The notes: a model not told the origin generated them from the sequence alone. A stretch of 64,000 nucleotides of DNA from Paraburkholderia caballeronis (GCF_900104845.1 NZ_FNSR01000002.1:496001-560000), one strand, 5' to 3'; shown: positions 8,489 to 17,175, counted from the first letter of the stretch. Translations and numbers: made by a program.

Positions 8489-9412
8489 TCACGCGGACAG
8501 CGGCGCGGCGCGCGTGAGCGTGCGCGCCTCGTCGAGCAGCCACTGGCGGAACACGGCAAGGTCCGGCCGGTCCTCCGCGCCTTCCGCGCACACGAGCCAG
8601 TACGCGGTCTGCGCGGCGACGACCCGGTCGCTCGCCGCGACGAGCACGCGCGCCGCGAGATCGCGGTCCGCAAGAGGACGGCGGCCGATCGCAACGCCGA
8701 GTCCCATCGCGGCCGCCTCGAACGCAAGCTGGATCGTGTCGAAGCGCAGCCCGCCCGCAGTGACGATGCCGTCCGCCGCCGCCGGCCCCGCCGCATCGAG
8801 CCACGCCGGCCAGTCCTCGCTCGCGGAGTCGACATGGATCAGCGTCGCGCGGCGCAGGTCGATCCGGCCGTCGTCAGCGCGCAGCGTATCGAGATACGCG
8901 GGGCTGCCGACCGGCACCAGGGACTCGCCGAACAGCCGCGTCCAGGCCGCGCCGGCCACCGGGCCGCGGCTCAGGCGGATCGCGAAGTCGAAGCCGTCGA
9001 CCGGAAACGCGACCTGTCGCTGCGAGGTGTCCACGCTGACACCGAGGTTCGGCCAGCGCGCGCGGAACGCGGACAGCGCCGGCAGCAGCCAGCGCGACGC
9101 GAGCGTCGGCGCGCAGCTGACCGAGATCGTGCGGTGCGCGCGCCGGTCCGGCAGCCGCTGCGTGCCGATCGCGATCAGCGCGAACGCCTCCGCGACGTAC
9201 GGCAGATACAGTTCGCCCTCCGGCGTCAACGACAGGCCGCGCGGCTCGCGCACGAACAGATCGACGCCGAGCGACTGTTCGAGCGCGACGATCCCGTGGC
9301 TGACCGCGCTCGGCGTCACGTTCAGTTCGGCGGCGGCGAGCTTGAAGCTGCGCAGCCGTGCGGCGGCCTCGAAGAAGCGCAGCGCGGACAGCGGCGGAAG
9401 GCGAAGCGGCAT
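8489..9412 (-). CDS. LysR-family transcriptional regulator (GcvA-like)
   Basis: 307-aa regulator. The N-terminal winged helix-turn-helix is visible (LSALRFFEAAARLRSFKLAAAEL, then NVTPSAVSHGIVALEQSLGV), in which PPLxALRxFEAAAR is typical of the GcvA subgroup. A substrate-binding domain follows from about residue 90 (RTISVSCAPTLASRWLLPAL; FDFAIRLSRG). The start at 9412 gives the usual MPLRLPPL opening; the frame is open further upstream but without homology. It is transcribed in the direction of the MFS gene 119 bp downstream. The preceding 348 bp toward the sensor kinase gene would hold its promoter. Confidence 0.9.
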   Translation of the reverse strand: MPLRLPPLSALRFFEAAARLRSFKLAAAELNVTPSAVSHGIVALEQSLGVDLFVREPRGLSLTPEGELYLPYVAEAFALIAIGTQRLPDRRAHRTISVSCAPTLASRWLLPALSAFRARWPNLGVSVDTSQRQVAFPVDGFDFAIRLSRGPVAGAAWTRLFGESLVPVGSPAYLDTLRADDGRIDLRRATLIHVDSASEDWPAWLDAAGPAAADGIVTAGGLRFDTIQLAFEAAAMGLGVAIGRRPLADRDLAARVLVAASDRVVAAQTAYWLVCAEGAEDRPDLAVFRQWLLDEARTLTRAAPLSA

Positions 9413-9760
9413 GTGGGGCTTCTCTGTCGGGTGGCGTGGGGTGCGTCGAACGGGATATGAAGCGGTACATGCGGAACCTCTCGCGCGCCGCCTCGCATGC
9501 ATACCGATGCGCACAGCATAGGCGAACCGCCGCCGCGCGCTCGGGCATGAACAGGCCCACGCTGCGAACGCCGCCCGCCCGGCCGCTTCGCGTTCCGGCG
9601 CGGCAATGATGATATCGTCTGCCATGCTGTCGGTGCCGGACCGCGCCGGACGCGACGCGCGGACGCGGGGGTCCGCGACGGCGGCGCACGCGGCGCGCAT
9701 CGTAGCGGTCCGCAGCGGGCCGCCGCGGACCGGCATCAACGGCTGAACGATTCGGACCAC
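9413..9760. promoter_or_regulatory. Divergent intergenic region with GGTCCGC/GCGGACC array ahead of the sensor kinase
   Basis: No gene is seen in this 348-bp stretch. Close to the kinase start it holds two hairpins built from the same word: GCGGAC (9659-9664) with GTCCGC (9671-9676), and CGGTCCGC (9706-9713) with GCGGACCG (9725-9732). The four half-sites alternate in orientation and the last ends 28 bp before the ATG at 9761. They could be protein-binding sites or a structured mRNA leader that controls kinase translation. Confidence 0.4.
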
Positions 9761-11104
9761 ATGAGCGCATCGAAAACATCTCAATGGATCATCCGCGCGT
9801 ACGCATCGATGCGCCCGCGCATCGCGCACGCGTTCGAGCCCGCGCTGCGCAACCTGCAATACGTGAAACGGCGGATGCGCCCGCTCGCCGCGATCGCAAT
9901 CGTCGGTTTTCCGCTGTACTACTACGTTTGGCGCGATCTATTCCCACAGCCCTACGAGAATCTGACACTGCGCCTGATCGGCGCGGCGCTGTTCGTGCCG
10001 ATCCTGTTCTTCGACCGCTGGCCCGCGTTCGCGAAAAAATGGCTGCCATGGTACTGGTACCTGTCAAGCCTGTATGCGCTGCCGTTCTTCTTCACGTTCA
10101 TGCTGATGAAGAACAACGGCTCCGAGGTGTGGGTCGAAAGCGCGCTGATCGCGGTGTTCGTGATGGTGCTGCTGCTCGACTGGCTGATGCTCGTGCTTCA
10201 GTTCGTGACCGGCATCGGCCTCGCGGTGCTCGTCTATTTCCTGAGCGCCGACCCGGCCACGCTCGGCGCGAACTATCTGACGCATCTGGCGATCTTCTCG
10301 TTTGCGATCGCGATCGGCGCGATCGCGAATTACGATCAGGAACGCATACGGGTCGAACAGGAACGCGCGATGCTCGCGACCGCGGGCAGCGTCGCGCACG
10401 AACTGCGCACGCCGCTCGTCGCGATCCGCGTCGGCGCGGCCGGGCTCACGCGTTATCTGCCGCTGCTGCTCGAAAGCTACGACCTCGCGCAGCGCAACCG
10501 TTTGCCGGTGCCGAAAATACGCATCGCGCACCTGCATTCGATGCAGGGCGTCGTGTCGCGCATCGAGCAGGAGGCGCTGCATTCGAACGCGATCATCGAC
10601 ATGCTGCTCGCGACCGCGCGCTTCAGCGGCGGCAACGCGCAGCACAACACGCCCTGCTCGATCGCGCATTGCGTGGAGAGCGCGCTCGACCGCTATCCGT
10701 TTCGCGAAGGCGAGCGCCGCCGCGTATCGTGTGCGCTCGCAGCGGATTTCATGTTCGTCGGCTCGGAAATGCTGATGGTGCACGTACTGTTCAATCTGCT
10801 GAAAAATGCGTTTCGGCATATGGGCAGCATCGAGCATGCGGCGATCACGATCCACACGGAAACCGGCACGCGCGCCAACCGGCTGATTTTTCGCGACACG
10901 GGAACCGGCATTTCGCCCGAAGTATTGCCGCACATCTTTACGCGCTTTTATACTTCATCCACCACCACCGATGACGTGTCGCTCGGAGCAGGAATCGGGC
11001 TGGCCTTCTGCCACGATGTCATGCATGCGATGGGGGGGACCATCACCTGCTCTTCGGCGAAGGGCCAATACACCGAGTTCGTTCTGACATTCCCGCCGCC
11101 ATGA
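9761..11104 (+). CDS. lqsS: Alpha-hydroxyketone sensor histidine kinase (LqsS/JqsS-like)
   Basis: 447-aa membrane histidine kinase. About six hydrophobic segments span residues 41-190 (for example RLIGAALFVPILFF, ALIAVFVMVLLLDWLMLVL, LAIFSFAIAIGAIA). The DHp domain follows with the H box SVAHELRTPL, phospho-acceptor His213; then the N box FNLLKNAFRHM, the D box DTGTGISPE, an F box FTRFYTSS and the G box GAGIGLAFC. A short six-TM input domain without a periplasmic sensor domain is the arrangement of LqsS/CqsS-type receptors for alpha-hydroxyketones. Its stop overlaps the ATG of the response regulator (ATGA), and a convergent autoinducer synthase follows. Assignment to this system rests on that context together with the architecture. 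Confidence 0.85.
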   Translation: MSASKTSQWIIRAYASMRPRIAHAFEPALRNLQYVKRRMRPLAAIAIVGFPLYYYVWRDLFPQPYENLTLRLIGAALFVPILFFDRWPAFAKKWLPWYWYLSSLYALPFFFTFMLMKNNGSEVWVESALIAVFVMVLLLDWLMLVLQFVTGIGLAVLVYFLSADPATLGANYLTHLAIFSFAIAIGAIANYDQERIRVEQERAMLATAGSVAHELRTPLVAIRVGAAGLTRYLPLLLESYDLAQRNRLPVPKIRIAHLHSMQGVVSRIEQEALHSNAIIDMLLATARFSGGNAQHNTPCSIAHCVESALDRYPFREGERRRVSCALAADFMFVGSEMLMVHVLFNLLKNAFRHMGSIEHAAITIHTETGTRANRLIFRDTGTGISPEVLPHIFTRFYTSSTTTDDVSLGAGIGLAFCHDVMHAMGGTITCSSAKGQYTEFVLTFPPP

Positions 11105-12129
11105 CGATAGACATCAAGCCGTTTTCGTTTCCGACCACGGTCGCGTTCGTCGATGACAGCGCAGCATTCCTGTCGAATCTGAGCCTGCAGCTGGACCCGC
11201 AGCTCGCGTTCCGGCTGTTCAGCTCGCCGGCGAAGGCGCTGCAGTTCCTGAACGAACCGTCGGCGGCGTCCGACCCGGGCGCGGAGCCGCTGCTCGCGCC
11301 GTATCGCGACCGCACCGAGGAAAACGATGCGCATCAGGTGATCGCGATGAGCGTCGATGCGATCCGCAGCCAGGTGCACAACGCGGAACGCTTCGAATCG
11401 ACGTCGGTCGTCGTCGTCGATTACGACATGCCGGAACTGAACGGCGTCGAGTTCTGCCGCCGCATCGAGAACCCGTCGATCCGTAAGATCATCCTGACCG
11501 GCAAGGCGGACGAGCACGTCGCAGTGAAGAGCTTCAACGAAGGGCTGATCGACCGTTTCATCCGCAAGCACGACACCGACGCAGTGGATGCGCTGAACCG
11601 CGCGGTCGAGGACATGCAGAATGCGTATTTCGACAAGGCGTGCCGCACGATCCTCGACGGACTCGCGGTGTCCGAATACGGATTCCTGAAGGATCGTGCG
11701 CTCGCCGCGCACGTGAACGGTATTTTCGATTCATTGGGCATCGTCGAGCACTATCTGTCGTATCAGCCGAACGGGCTGCTGATGTTCGACAGCGCCGGCA
11801 CGCCGTACCTGATGATCATCCACACCGACGAATCGCTGCGCGGCGTGCGCGAGATCGCCGTCGAGCAGCGCGCGCCCGCCGACTTTCTCGCGGAACTCGA
11901 CAGCCACCGCAGTCTCCCGTATTTCTGGCGCACCGAGGGTTATTACCCGGCGCAATGCGTGCAGTGGCAGCCGTATATGCATCCGGCATCGGTGTTCGAC
12001 GGCGAGCGCCGTTACGTCTATTCGATCGTGCGCAAGCCGGCCGGCTTCGCGCTGGACCACATCGTCCCTTACGACCGTTATCTGCAACGGCTCGACGAGG
12101 AAATCCAGGCGGCGTGGCGTTCCCGCTGA
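11101..12129 (+). CDS. lqsR: Response regulator of the alpha-hydroxyketone system (LqsR/JqsR-like)
   Basis: 342-aa regulator starting inside the stop of the kinase gene (4-bp ATGA overlap), so the two are translationally coupled. The receiver domain has acidic residues FVDDS at 17-20 and an acceptor motif VVVVDYDMPELNGVEF with Asp107, and a conserved KIILTGKAD segment. The insert between the first strand and the acceptor strand is longer than in CheY. There is no helix-turn-helix after the receiver; the C-terminal half (from about residue 160) is a novel-looking domain including RSLPYFWRTEGYYPAQCVQW. LqsR of Legionella likewise has a receiver domain with a C-terminal part that lacks a standard DNA-binding motif, so the output is unknown and may be protein-protein or catalytic. 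Confidence 0.85.
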   Translation: MTIDIKPFSFPTTVAFVDDSAAFLSNLSLQLDPQLAFRLFSSPAKALQFLNEPSAASDPGAEPLLAPYRDRTEENDAHQVIAMSVDAIRSQVHNAERFESTSVVVVDYDMPELNGVEFCRRIENPSIRKIILTGKADEHVAVKSFNEGLIDRFIRKHDTDAVDALNRAVEDMQNAYFDKACRTILDGLAVSEYGFLKDRALAAHVNGIFDSLGIVEHYLSYQPNGLLMFDSAGTPYLMIIHTDESLRGVREIAVEQRAPADFLAELDSHRSLPYFWRTEGYYPAQCVQWQPYMHPASVFDGERRYVYSIVRKPAGFALDHIVPYDRYLQRLDEEIQAAWRSR

Positions 12130-12154
12130 CGCCACGCACGCCGCCCGCGCGCCG

Positions 12155-13441
12155 TCAGGCGGCCACCGCGACCGGCGCGGACTGAAGCGCGCGCACGCGG
12201 GCCGGCTTGCGGTTGGCGTTGCGGCGCGTGGACGGCCACTTGTCCAGTTCCACCTCGTCGCGAATCTCGTCGCACACTTCGACAATCCGTTCCAGTTCGT
12301 CGGCCGTCAGCGCCGCGTTGATCGACAGCCGCACCAGCGAGCGGTTCTGCGCGGTCGCCGGCGCGCAGAACACCGAGCCGAAGATGCCGCGCGTTTCGAG
12401 CGCGTCGCGCAGCACGATCGTCTGCGGCTCCGGTCCGGCTTCGAGCGCGATGATCTGGCTCTGGCTGTCGTTCAGGTTGTAGCCGAGGTCGGTGAGCCGC
12501 TCGCGCAGGTAACGCGCGTTCGACGCGACGGCGCTGCGCCGCCAGTCGTCGCGCTCGATCACGTCGAGCGTCGCCGCGAGGCCCATCACCTCGTGCGGCA
12601 GCAGCGTCGAACTGAAGATCGCCGGCAGCGATTCGCACTTGAAATACTCGTGGAATTCGCGCGAGCAGGTGACGAAACCGGCGCGGCCCGCGAACGCCTT
12701 CGCGAGACTCGCGGTGCGGAAATGCACGCGGTCGGTCAGCCCCAGTTCGACGACGAGCCCCGCGCCGTTCGGACCGTGCGTGCCGAGCGAATGCGATTCA
12801 TCGACGACCAGCACGCAGTCGTGTTCCGCGCACACGTCGGCGACGGCGGTCAGCGGACACACGCTGCCGTTCGTGCTGTACACCGAATCGACGATCACGA
12901 TGCCCGGCCCGAAACGCTGGATCCGCTGTTCGAGATGATCGACGTCGTTGTGGAAGAAACTGACCGCCTGCGCGCCGGCGCTGCGCACGCCTTCCCACAG
13001 CGACATGTGCGCCATCATGTCGACGTACACCGGCGTCTGCGCCGACGCGATCGACTGGATCAGCCCGGTGTTCGCCGCGAAACCGGACTGGCACAACACG
13101 CCCGCGTCCGCGTGCATGTAAGACGCGAGCCGGTCTTCGAGATGCAGTTGCGGACAATCGTCGCCGTGCAGGAACACGCCGGACATCAAGAGGCCGTTGC
13201 CTTCCGAGCGGATGCAGCGCGCCATCGCGTCGACGATTTCCGGATGCCGCGCGATCGACAGATAGTCGTTGCTCGACAGATGCAGCGCGTCCGCCCCCGG
13301 CACGCGCCCTTTCATGATGTGACCGCCGGACCAGCTTTTCTGGACCCGTTCTTCGTAGTAGCGTGCCACACGTGAAGCCAGAAAACCCGGCAGCGGCGCG
13401 TTCTGGACTCGTGCGTTTTTCAGGTTGATGAGGTTGCTCAC
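12155..13441 (-). CDS. lqsA: Alpha-hydroxyketone autoinducer synthase (LqsA/CqsA-like)
   Basis: 428-aa PLP-dependent enzyme of the alpha-oxoamine synthase group. LqsA/CqsA enzymes join an acyl-CoA to an amino acid to make long-chain alpha-hydroxyketone signals. Visible features: HIMKGRVPGADALHLSSNDY at 41-60, LMSGVFLHGDD, the aspartate/histidine motif VDESHSLGTHG (Asp214, His217) and the PLP lysine in ASLAKAFAGRAGF (Lys248). SLAKAFAGRAG is characteristic of CqsA/LqsA, in contrast to the KBL and BioF relatives. Start is GTG at 13441, with AAGGAG seven bases upstream. The gene converges on the kinase-regulator pair and the two stops are 25 bp apart, completing a one-locus signalling module. Confidence 0.92.
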   Translation of the reverse strand: MSNLINLKNARVQNAPLPGFLASRVARYYEERVQKSWSGGHIMKGRVPGADALHLSSNDYLSIARHPEIVDAMARCIRSEGNGLLMSGVFLHGDDCPQLHLEDRLASYMHADAGVLCQSGFAANTGLIQSIASAQTPVYVDMMAHMSLWEGVRSAGAQAVSFFHNDVDHLEQRIQRFGPGIVIVDSVYSTNGSVCPLTAVADVCAEHDCVLVVDESHSLGTHGPNGAGLVVELGLTDRVHFRTASLAKAFAGRAGFVTCSREFHEYFKCESLPAIFSSTLLPHEVMGLAATLDVIERDDWRRSAVASNARYLRERLTDLGYNLNDSQSQIIALEAGPEPQTIVLRDALETRGIFGSVFCAPATAQNRSLVRLSINAALTADELERIVEVCDEIRDEVELDKWPSTRRNANRKPARVRALQSAPVAVAA

Positions 13442-13858
13442 TTCAGGCTCCTTATGATGGGTGATGGTCGCCCCCCGCAGGCGACGCCTCTCTATAGTGA
13501 GCCTTTACCGCGATAAAGCCATAAATTGCCTGCACGTAAACGGCAGATGATGCGTGATGCATAAATCTGCGCGACGTTGCGCGCAGCGGCCGGAGCCGAT
13601 CGTGAGAATAGCTCTTGTTTTACGGGCCGAACGGGGACGGAGCGTCACGGATTCGTCATGACGCTCGCGCTCGGGGTAGCGCTAACACGCGCGGGGTGGA
13701 TCGACGGATAAAACGGTTGCGGGTGGCAACGAAAGCGCAGAGCGCGCTTGCCGTCCTTGCGGTCGAACGTGGGCGGCGGAACCGGGCCGCCGCGCCTTCA
13801 CCCAGGGATTCCGAAGCATTCTGGCACGCGATTCAAACCCATCGCGCCGCCCAAATCG
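13442..13858. promoter_or_regulatory. Region upstream of the autoinducer synthase gene
   Basis: 417 bp without a gene. The part nearest the synthase start contains CTTTA (13503-13507) and TAAAG (13514-13518), an inverted repeat with 6-bp spacer, and GCAGAT (13543-13548) paired with ATCTGC (13565-13570). TATAGA on the minus strand near 13490-13500 could be a -10 element. The remaining stretch to 13858 is the 3' side of the diguanylate cyclase gene; nothing is recognised there. Confidence 0.35.
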
Positions 13859-15022
13859 TCACGCAGCGATCACCACGCGGTCGCGCCCCGACGTCTTCGC
13901 CGAATACAGCGCGGCGTCCGCCCGGCCCATCAGGTCCGCGAGCGTATCGCCGCTGCGATACTCGTCGACGCCCGCGCTGAACGTCACGCTGCGATCCGGC
14001 AGGTCCGGATCGTCGGTCGGATGCGAGCGGCGGTCGAAGCGCGACTTCACGCGTATGGCGTCCACGCGCGCGAGCGCGTCGTCGCGCGCGATGCCCGGAA
14101 ACAGCAGCGCGAATTCTTCGCCGCCGAGCCGCCCGAACAGGTCGGACTCGCGCACGCTGACCGTCATCAGCCGCCCGAAGCGCGCAAGCACGCGGTCGCC
14201 GGCCGCGTGGCCGTAGCGGTCGTTGATCGTCTTGAAGTGGTCGATGTCGATGATCGCGATCGACAGCCGCGTCTCGTGCCGGCGCGCGCTGTCGAGCAGC
14301 GCCTCGGCGCGCGCGACGAACGCGCGGCGCGTCAGCGCGCCGGTCAGCTCGTCGAAATTCGCGAAGCGTTCGAGCCGTTCCGCGAGCCGGTCGTGCGCGA
14401 GCATCACCATGCCGATCGTCAGCGCGGACGGCGCCAGAATGCCGAGCGCGAGGAACGCGGTGTTGAGCGGGGTCGCCTGCAGCAGCGCGGCCTGCGCTTC
14501 CCAGCCGCTCGCGTAGACGACCCCGCGCGACGCATGGCCGAGCGCGCCGAGCCACGACGCGATCGTCACGAACCGGTAGCTGTATGCGGGGCGGCCGGGC
14601 GGATGGCCGCGCCATGCGGTCCAGCCGATCGCCACGTAGATCCACGCATGAAACGCGGACACGAGCACGATCCGCGCGTTGATGTCCGTCTTGACCCAGG
14701 TCCAGTACGCGATGCCGGCGAGCACGGCCGCGCAGCCCGCGTAAGCGGCGCGCAGCGACGGCCGCCGCCCGAAGAACTGCCGGCAGCCTTCGAGCACCAG
14801 CACGATCGAGATCGCGAAGATGCCGTTCGCGGCGAGAATCGACAGCAGCGCGGGCGCGGCGCGCTGAAGCGAGAACAGCACGAGCCCGACGACCGCGAGC
14901 GCATTCGCGCCCATCCAGCGGCGCACGCCCGGGATGCGGGCCGGCAGCAGCGACCCGAGGATCGCCACGCTCATGATGCTCGAAAGCATCGTTACGATAA
15001 GGATACTGACTGGATTTAGCAT
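13859..15022 (-). CDS. Membrane-anchored diguanylate cyclase (GGDEF)
   Basis: 387-aa inner-membrane protein that should make cyclic di-GMP. The first ~200 residues hold several hydrophobic segments (SILIVTMLSSIMSVAILGSL, ANALAVVGLVLFSL, and later LGILAPSALTIGMVML) forming a sensory membrane domain. The GGDEF domain follows from about residue 215 (RFANFDELTGALTRRAF), with the metal-binding DIDHFKTINDRYGHAAGD and the active-site GGEEF. An RESD sequence five residues before GGEEF is an intact RxxD inhibitory site, so product inhibition is expected. No EAL domain. It is transcribed toward the autoinducer synthase; a functional link to quorum sensing is possible but not shown. Confidence 0.92.
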   Translation of the reverse strand: MLNPVSILIVTMLSSIMSVAILGSLLPARIPGVRRWMGANALAVVGLVLFSLQRAAPALLSILAANGIFAISIVLVLEGCRQFFGRRPSLRAAYAGCAAVLAGIAYWTWVKTDINARIVLVSAFHAWIYVAIGWTAWRGHPPGRPAYSYRFVTIASWLGALGHASRGVVYASGWEAQAALLQATPLNTAFLALGILAPSALTIGMVMLAHDRLAERLERFANFDELTGALTRRAFVARAEALLDSARRHETRLSIAIIDIDHFKTINDRYGHAAGDRVLARFGRLMTVSVRESDLFGRLGGEEFALLFPGIARDDALARVDAIRVKSRFDRRSHPTDDPDLPDRSVTFSAGVDEYRSGDTLADLMGRADAALYSAKTSGRDRVVIAA

Positions 15023-15336
15023 TCGCGCCGCGAGGCCCCATGGGCCGTATCAAACCGGACGCACGGCGCGGGCGCGGCGGCCGCGTGACTGCGTGCGTGA
15101 TCCGGGGACCACGCAGGTTAACGGCGCGGCGGGCGAAAAGTTTAACAATGGCGGTTACAGGGCGGCGGGCGACCGGCGGCAATGGAGCGGCCGCTCAGCC
15201 CCGTTGCGGCTGCATGCGATGGGTTGCGTTGCGCGCGAAACGACTCGTGAAAGGTCGCGATGCGTTTGCTGCGGCGCGGCACGCGCATCGCGTCCGCATC
15301 CGTCGCACGGTCGTAACAACCGTCACGATCGACGGA
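15023..15336. other. 314-bp intergenic stretch with a hairpin at its right end
   Basis: No gene is seen. At the right end, immediately after the stop of the FAD-monooxygenase gene on the minus strand, TCCGTCG (15299-15305) pairs with CGACGGA (15330-15336) around an inner ACGGT/ACCGT stem (15307-15311, 15319-15323). This composite hairpin probably ends that transcript, although no T tract follows. The left part must contain the promoter of the diguanylate cyclase gene; no clear elements were found. Confidence 0.4.
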
Positions 15337-16785
15337 TCACGCGGCGTCGACCCGCTCCCCGTCCCACAGCCGGTGCGCGTACGACGACGCATCGAAATCG
15401 GCGGGCACGTCCGCGCGCATCCGCGCTTCGTGCGCGTCGAGGTCCGCGAGAAACAGGTCGCGGCTGATGCGCCGGACCACCGCCGGGATATCGCGCTTCA
15501 TGCTCGGCACGTCGCCGACCGGCAGCCCGAAGCTGACGAACCCGGCCGGGTTGTACACGTGGATGTCGCGCAGATACGGCGCGTCGCCGGGCCGCTTCTC
15601 CACGTATTCGAGCGCCGCGCCGAGATACGGATGCGCGCCGAGCGCGTCGTCCTCGTCGCCGGCCGGCGGCTGGTAGCGGTCGCGCCACAGCAGCACGCGC
15701 GCGGCGAAATCCGCGAGTTCGGGGCGCGCGGCGACGTCGATCGCGTAACCGGTGCCGGCGATCACGAAGTCGAACGCGAACGGCTCGCCCGCGACACGCG
15801 CCTCCACCTTGTCGCCGGCCGCGTGCGCGCTGTCCCACTGCACGCCGGCATGCAGATGGAAGTTGTCGAACGCGGTCACGCGATCGACCGCATCCGCGGG
15901 CGGCGTCGAACCCGAGCGCCGGAAGCGCAGCGCCTGCGCCCAGCGGATCGAATCGGGCAGTTCGAAGTAGTTGTCGTATGCGCCCGGATACGCGCGCGCT
16001 CGCGTAACCGGCACCGCCGGCAGCGACGCGCGGCGCACGAATAGATGCACGTCCGCCGCGCCCGCTTCGAGCGCGGTCGCGGCCGCGTCGAACGCGGACG
16101 CCGCGCCGCCGACCACCGCGACCGACTTGCCGCGCAGCGCCGCGAAGTCGATCGCGTCGGACGTGTGCGCGAGACGCTCGCGCGGCAGCGCCGCGAGCAC
16201 GGCCGGCAGGTTCGGCCGTCCGTTGCCGGCCACGCCGTTCGCGAGCACGATCTTGCGCGCGGTCTCGACGACGCTACGCTCACCGCCTTCGTCGCGGATC
16301 GTCAGATGCAGGCGGAAATGATCGCCGGCCGGCTCGATCCGCGCGAGCGTCGTGCCGTAGCGCACCGGAATGTCGAGCACGCGCCGATACCACGCGAGAT
16401 AACCGGCCCATAGCGTGCGCGGGATGCGGTCGAACTGCGCGTACGCTTCCGCGCCGAAGCGCGCCTCGTGCCACGCCTGAAAACTCAGGCCCGGCAGCCC
16501 CGCTTCCGGCCCCGGCAGCGACTTCGGCGTGCGCAGCCGGTTCATCCGCGCGCGGTTCAGCCAGACGCCGGCGCGCGCTTCGTCCGGCGCCGCGTCGATC
16601 GCGCTCACGCGGCCGATGCCCGCGCGGCGCAGCGCGAACGAGAACGCCGCGCCGGTCTGCCCGCCGCCGACGATGAACACGTTGTGATCGATGCCGGGCC
16701 GGTCCGGCACCCAGTTGTCGGGCGCGGGGCCGATCAGGCGCAGGGTGTCGAGGGCATGCTGGTCCGGATTCGTCGCAGAGTTCAT
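15337..16785 (-). CDS. FAD/NAD(P)-binding flavoprotein monooxygenase-like protein
   Basis: 482-aa flavoprotein with two dinucleotide-binding motifs: the FAD-binding FIVGGGQTGAAFSFALRRAG near residue 40 and a second Rossmann motif VAVVGGAASAFDAAATALE near residue 220. The overall plan resembles N-hydroxylating and Baeyer-Villiger-type class B monooxygenases, although the canonical FxGxxxHxxxW(P/D) signature was not seen. A family call of FAD-dependent oxidoreductase with possible monooxygenase activity is safest. The ATG at 16785 is chosen because the extra 24 residues of the longer frame are low-complexity and precede the purine-rich GAAGAACGAG sequence. It lies next to organosulfur oxygenase genes. 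The reverse strand ahead of it carries TGCTTATC at 16874-16881, seen also near the TauD-like gene. Confidence 0.8.
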   Translation of the reverse strand: MNSATNPDQHALDTLRLIGPAPDNWVPDRPGIDHNVFIVGGGQTGAAFSFALRRAGIGRVSAIDAAPDEARAGVWLNRARMNRLRTPKSLPGPEAGLPGLSFQAWHEARFGAEAYAQFDRIPRTLWAGYLAWYRRVLDIPVRYGTTLARIEPAGDHFRLHLTIRDEGGERSVVETARKIVLANGVAGNGRPNLPAVLAALPRERLAHTSDAIDFAALRGKSVAVVGGAASAFDAAATALEAGAADVHLFVRRASLPAVPVTRARAYPGAYDNYFELPDSIRWAQALRFRRSGSTPPADAVDRVTAFDNFHLHAGVQWDSAHAAGDKVEARVAGEPFAFDFVIAGTGYAIDVAARPELADFAARVLLWRDRYQPPAGDEDDALGAHPYLGAALEYVEKRPGDAPYLRDIHVYNPAGFVSFGLPVGDVPSMKRDIPAVVRRISRDLFLADLDAHEARMRADVPADFDASSYAHRLWDGERVDAA

Positions 16786-16899
16786 GGCGGCTCGTTCTTC
16801 GCATTCGGGTTGGAAGGATCGCGACGCAGTATCCGCGCCGCGTCGCGCGGCGGCCAACCAACAAATTCCGCTTTGCTTATCGATGCGCGCGGCGCGCGC

Positions 16900-17175
16900 T
16901 CATTCCGGCGGCAGGTCGCCGACGAACGGGAACATGTCGAACGTGTAGCCCATGTTGAAGTAGCCCGCGCGCGCATAAACGGCGATCCGTTCGAGCCGCT
17001 CGGCCTGCGCCTCCGTGCGGCTTTCGCCGTCCTGGTCGCGCGCAGCGCGTTGCGCGTCCTGCGAACCGCGCTCATCGGATGCGCTGCCGCCGGCCCCGGC
17101 GGCCTGCGTCCGCGGATGCAGGAACGCCAGCGGCCGCGCGACGACCCTCCGCGATAACGACGCCAGTATCGACAT
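16900..17175 (-). CDS. Small protein of unknown function
   Basis: 91-aa protein, not recognised. The ATG at 17175 has an excellent ribosome-binding site, GGAGGT five bases upstream, which makes a real gene likely; the frame open to 17274 lacks such a signal. The sequence has a basic N-terminus (SILASLSRRVVARPLAFLHP), a polar middle rich in Gln, Glu and Asp with heptad-like spacing, and a distinct aromatic C-terminus (RAGYFNMGYTFDMFPFVGD). No membrane segment or cysteine is seen. It lies 114 bp upstream of the FAD monooxygenase gene in the same direction and diverges from the SsuD-like operon, so it may be co-expressed with organosulfur genes. Confidence 0.65.
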   Translation of the reverse strand: MSILASLSRRVVARPLAFLHPRTQAAGAGGSASDERGSQDAQRAARDQDGESRTEAQAERLERIAVYARAGYFNMGYTFDMFPFVGDLPPE

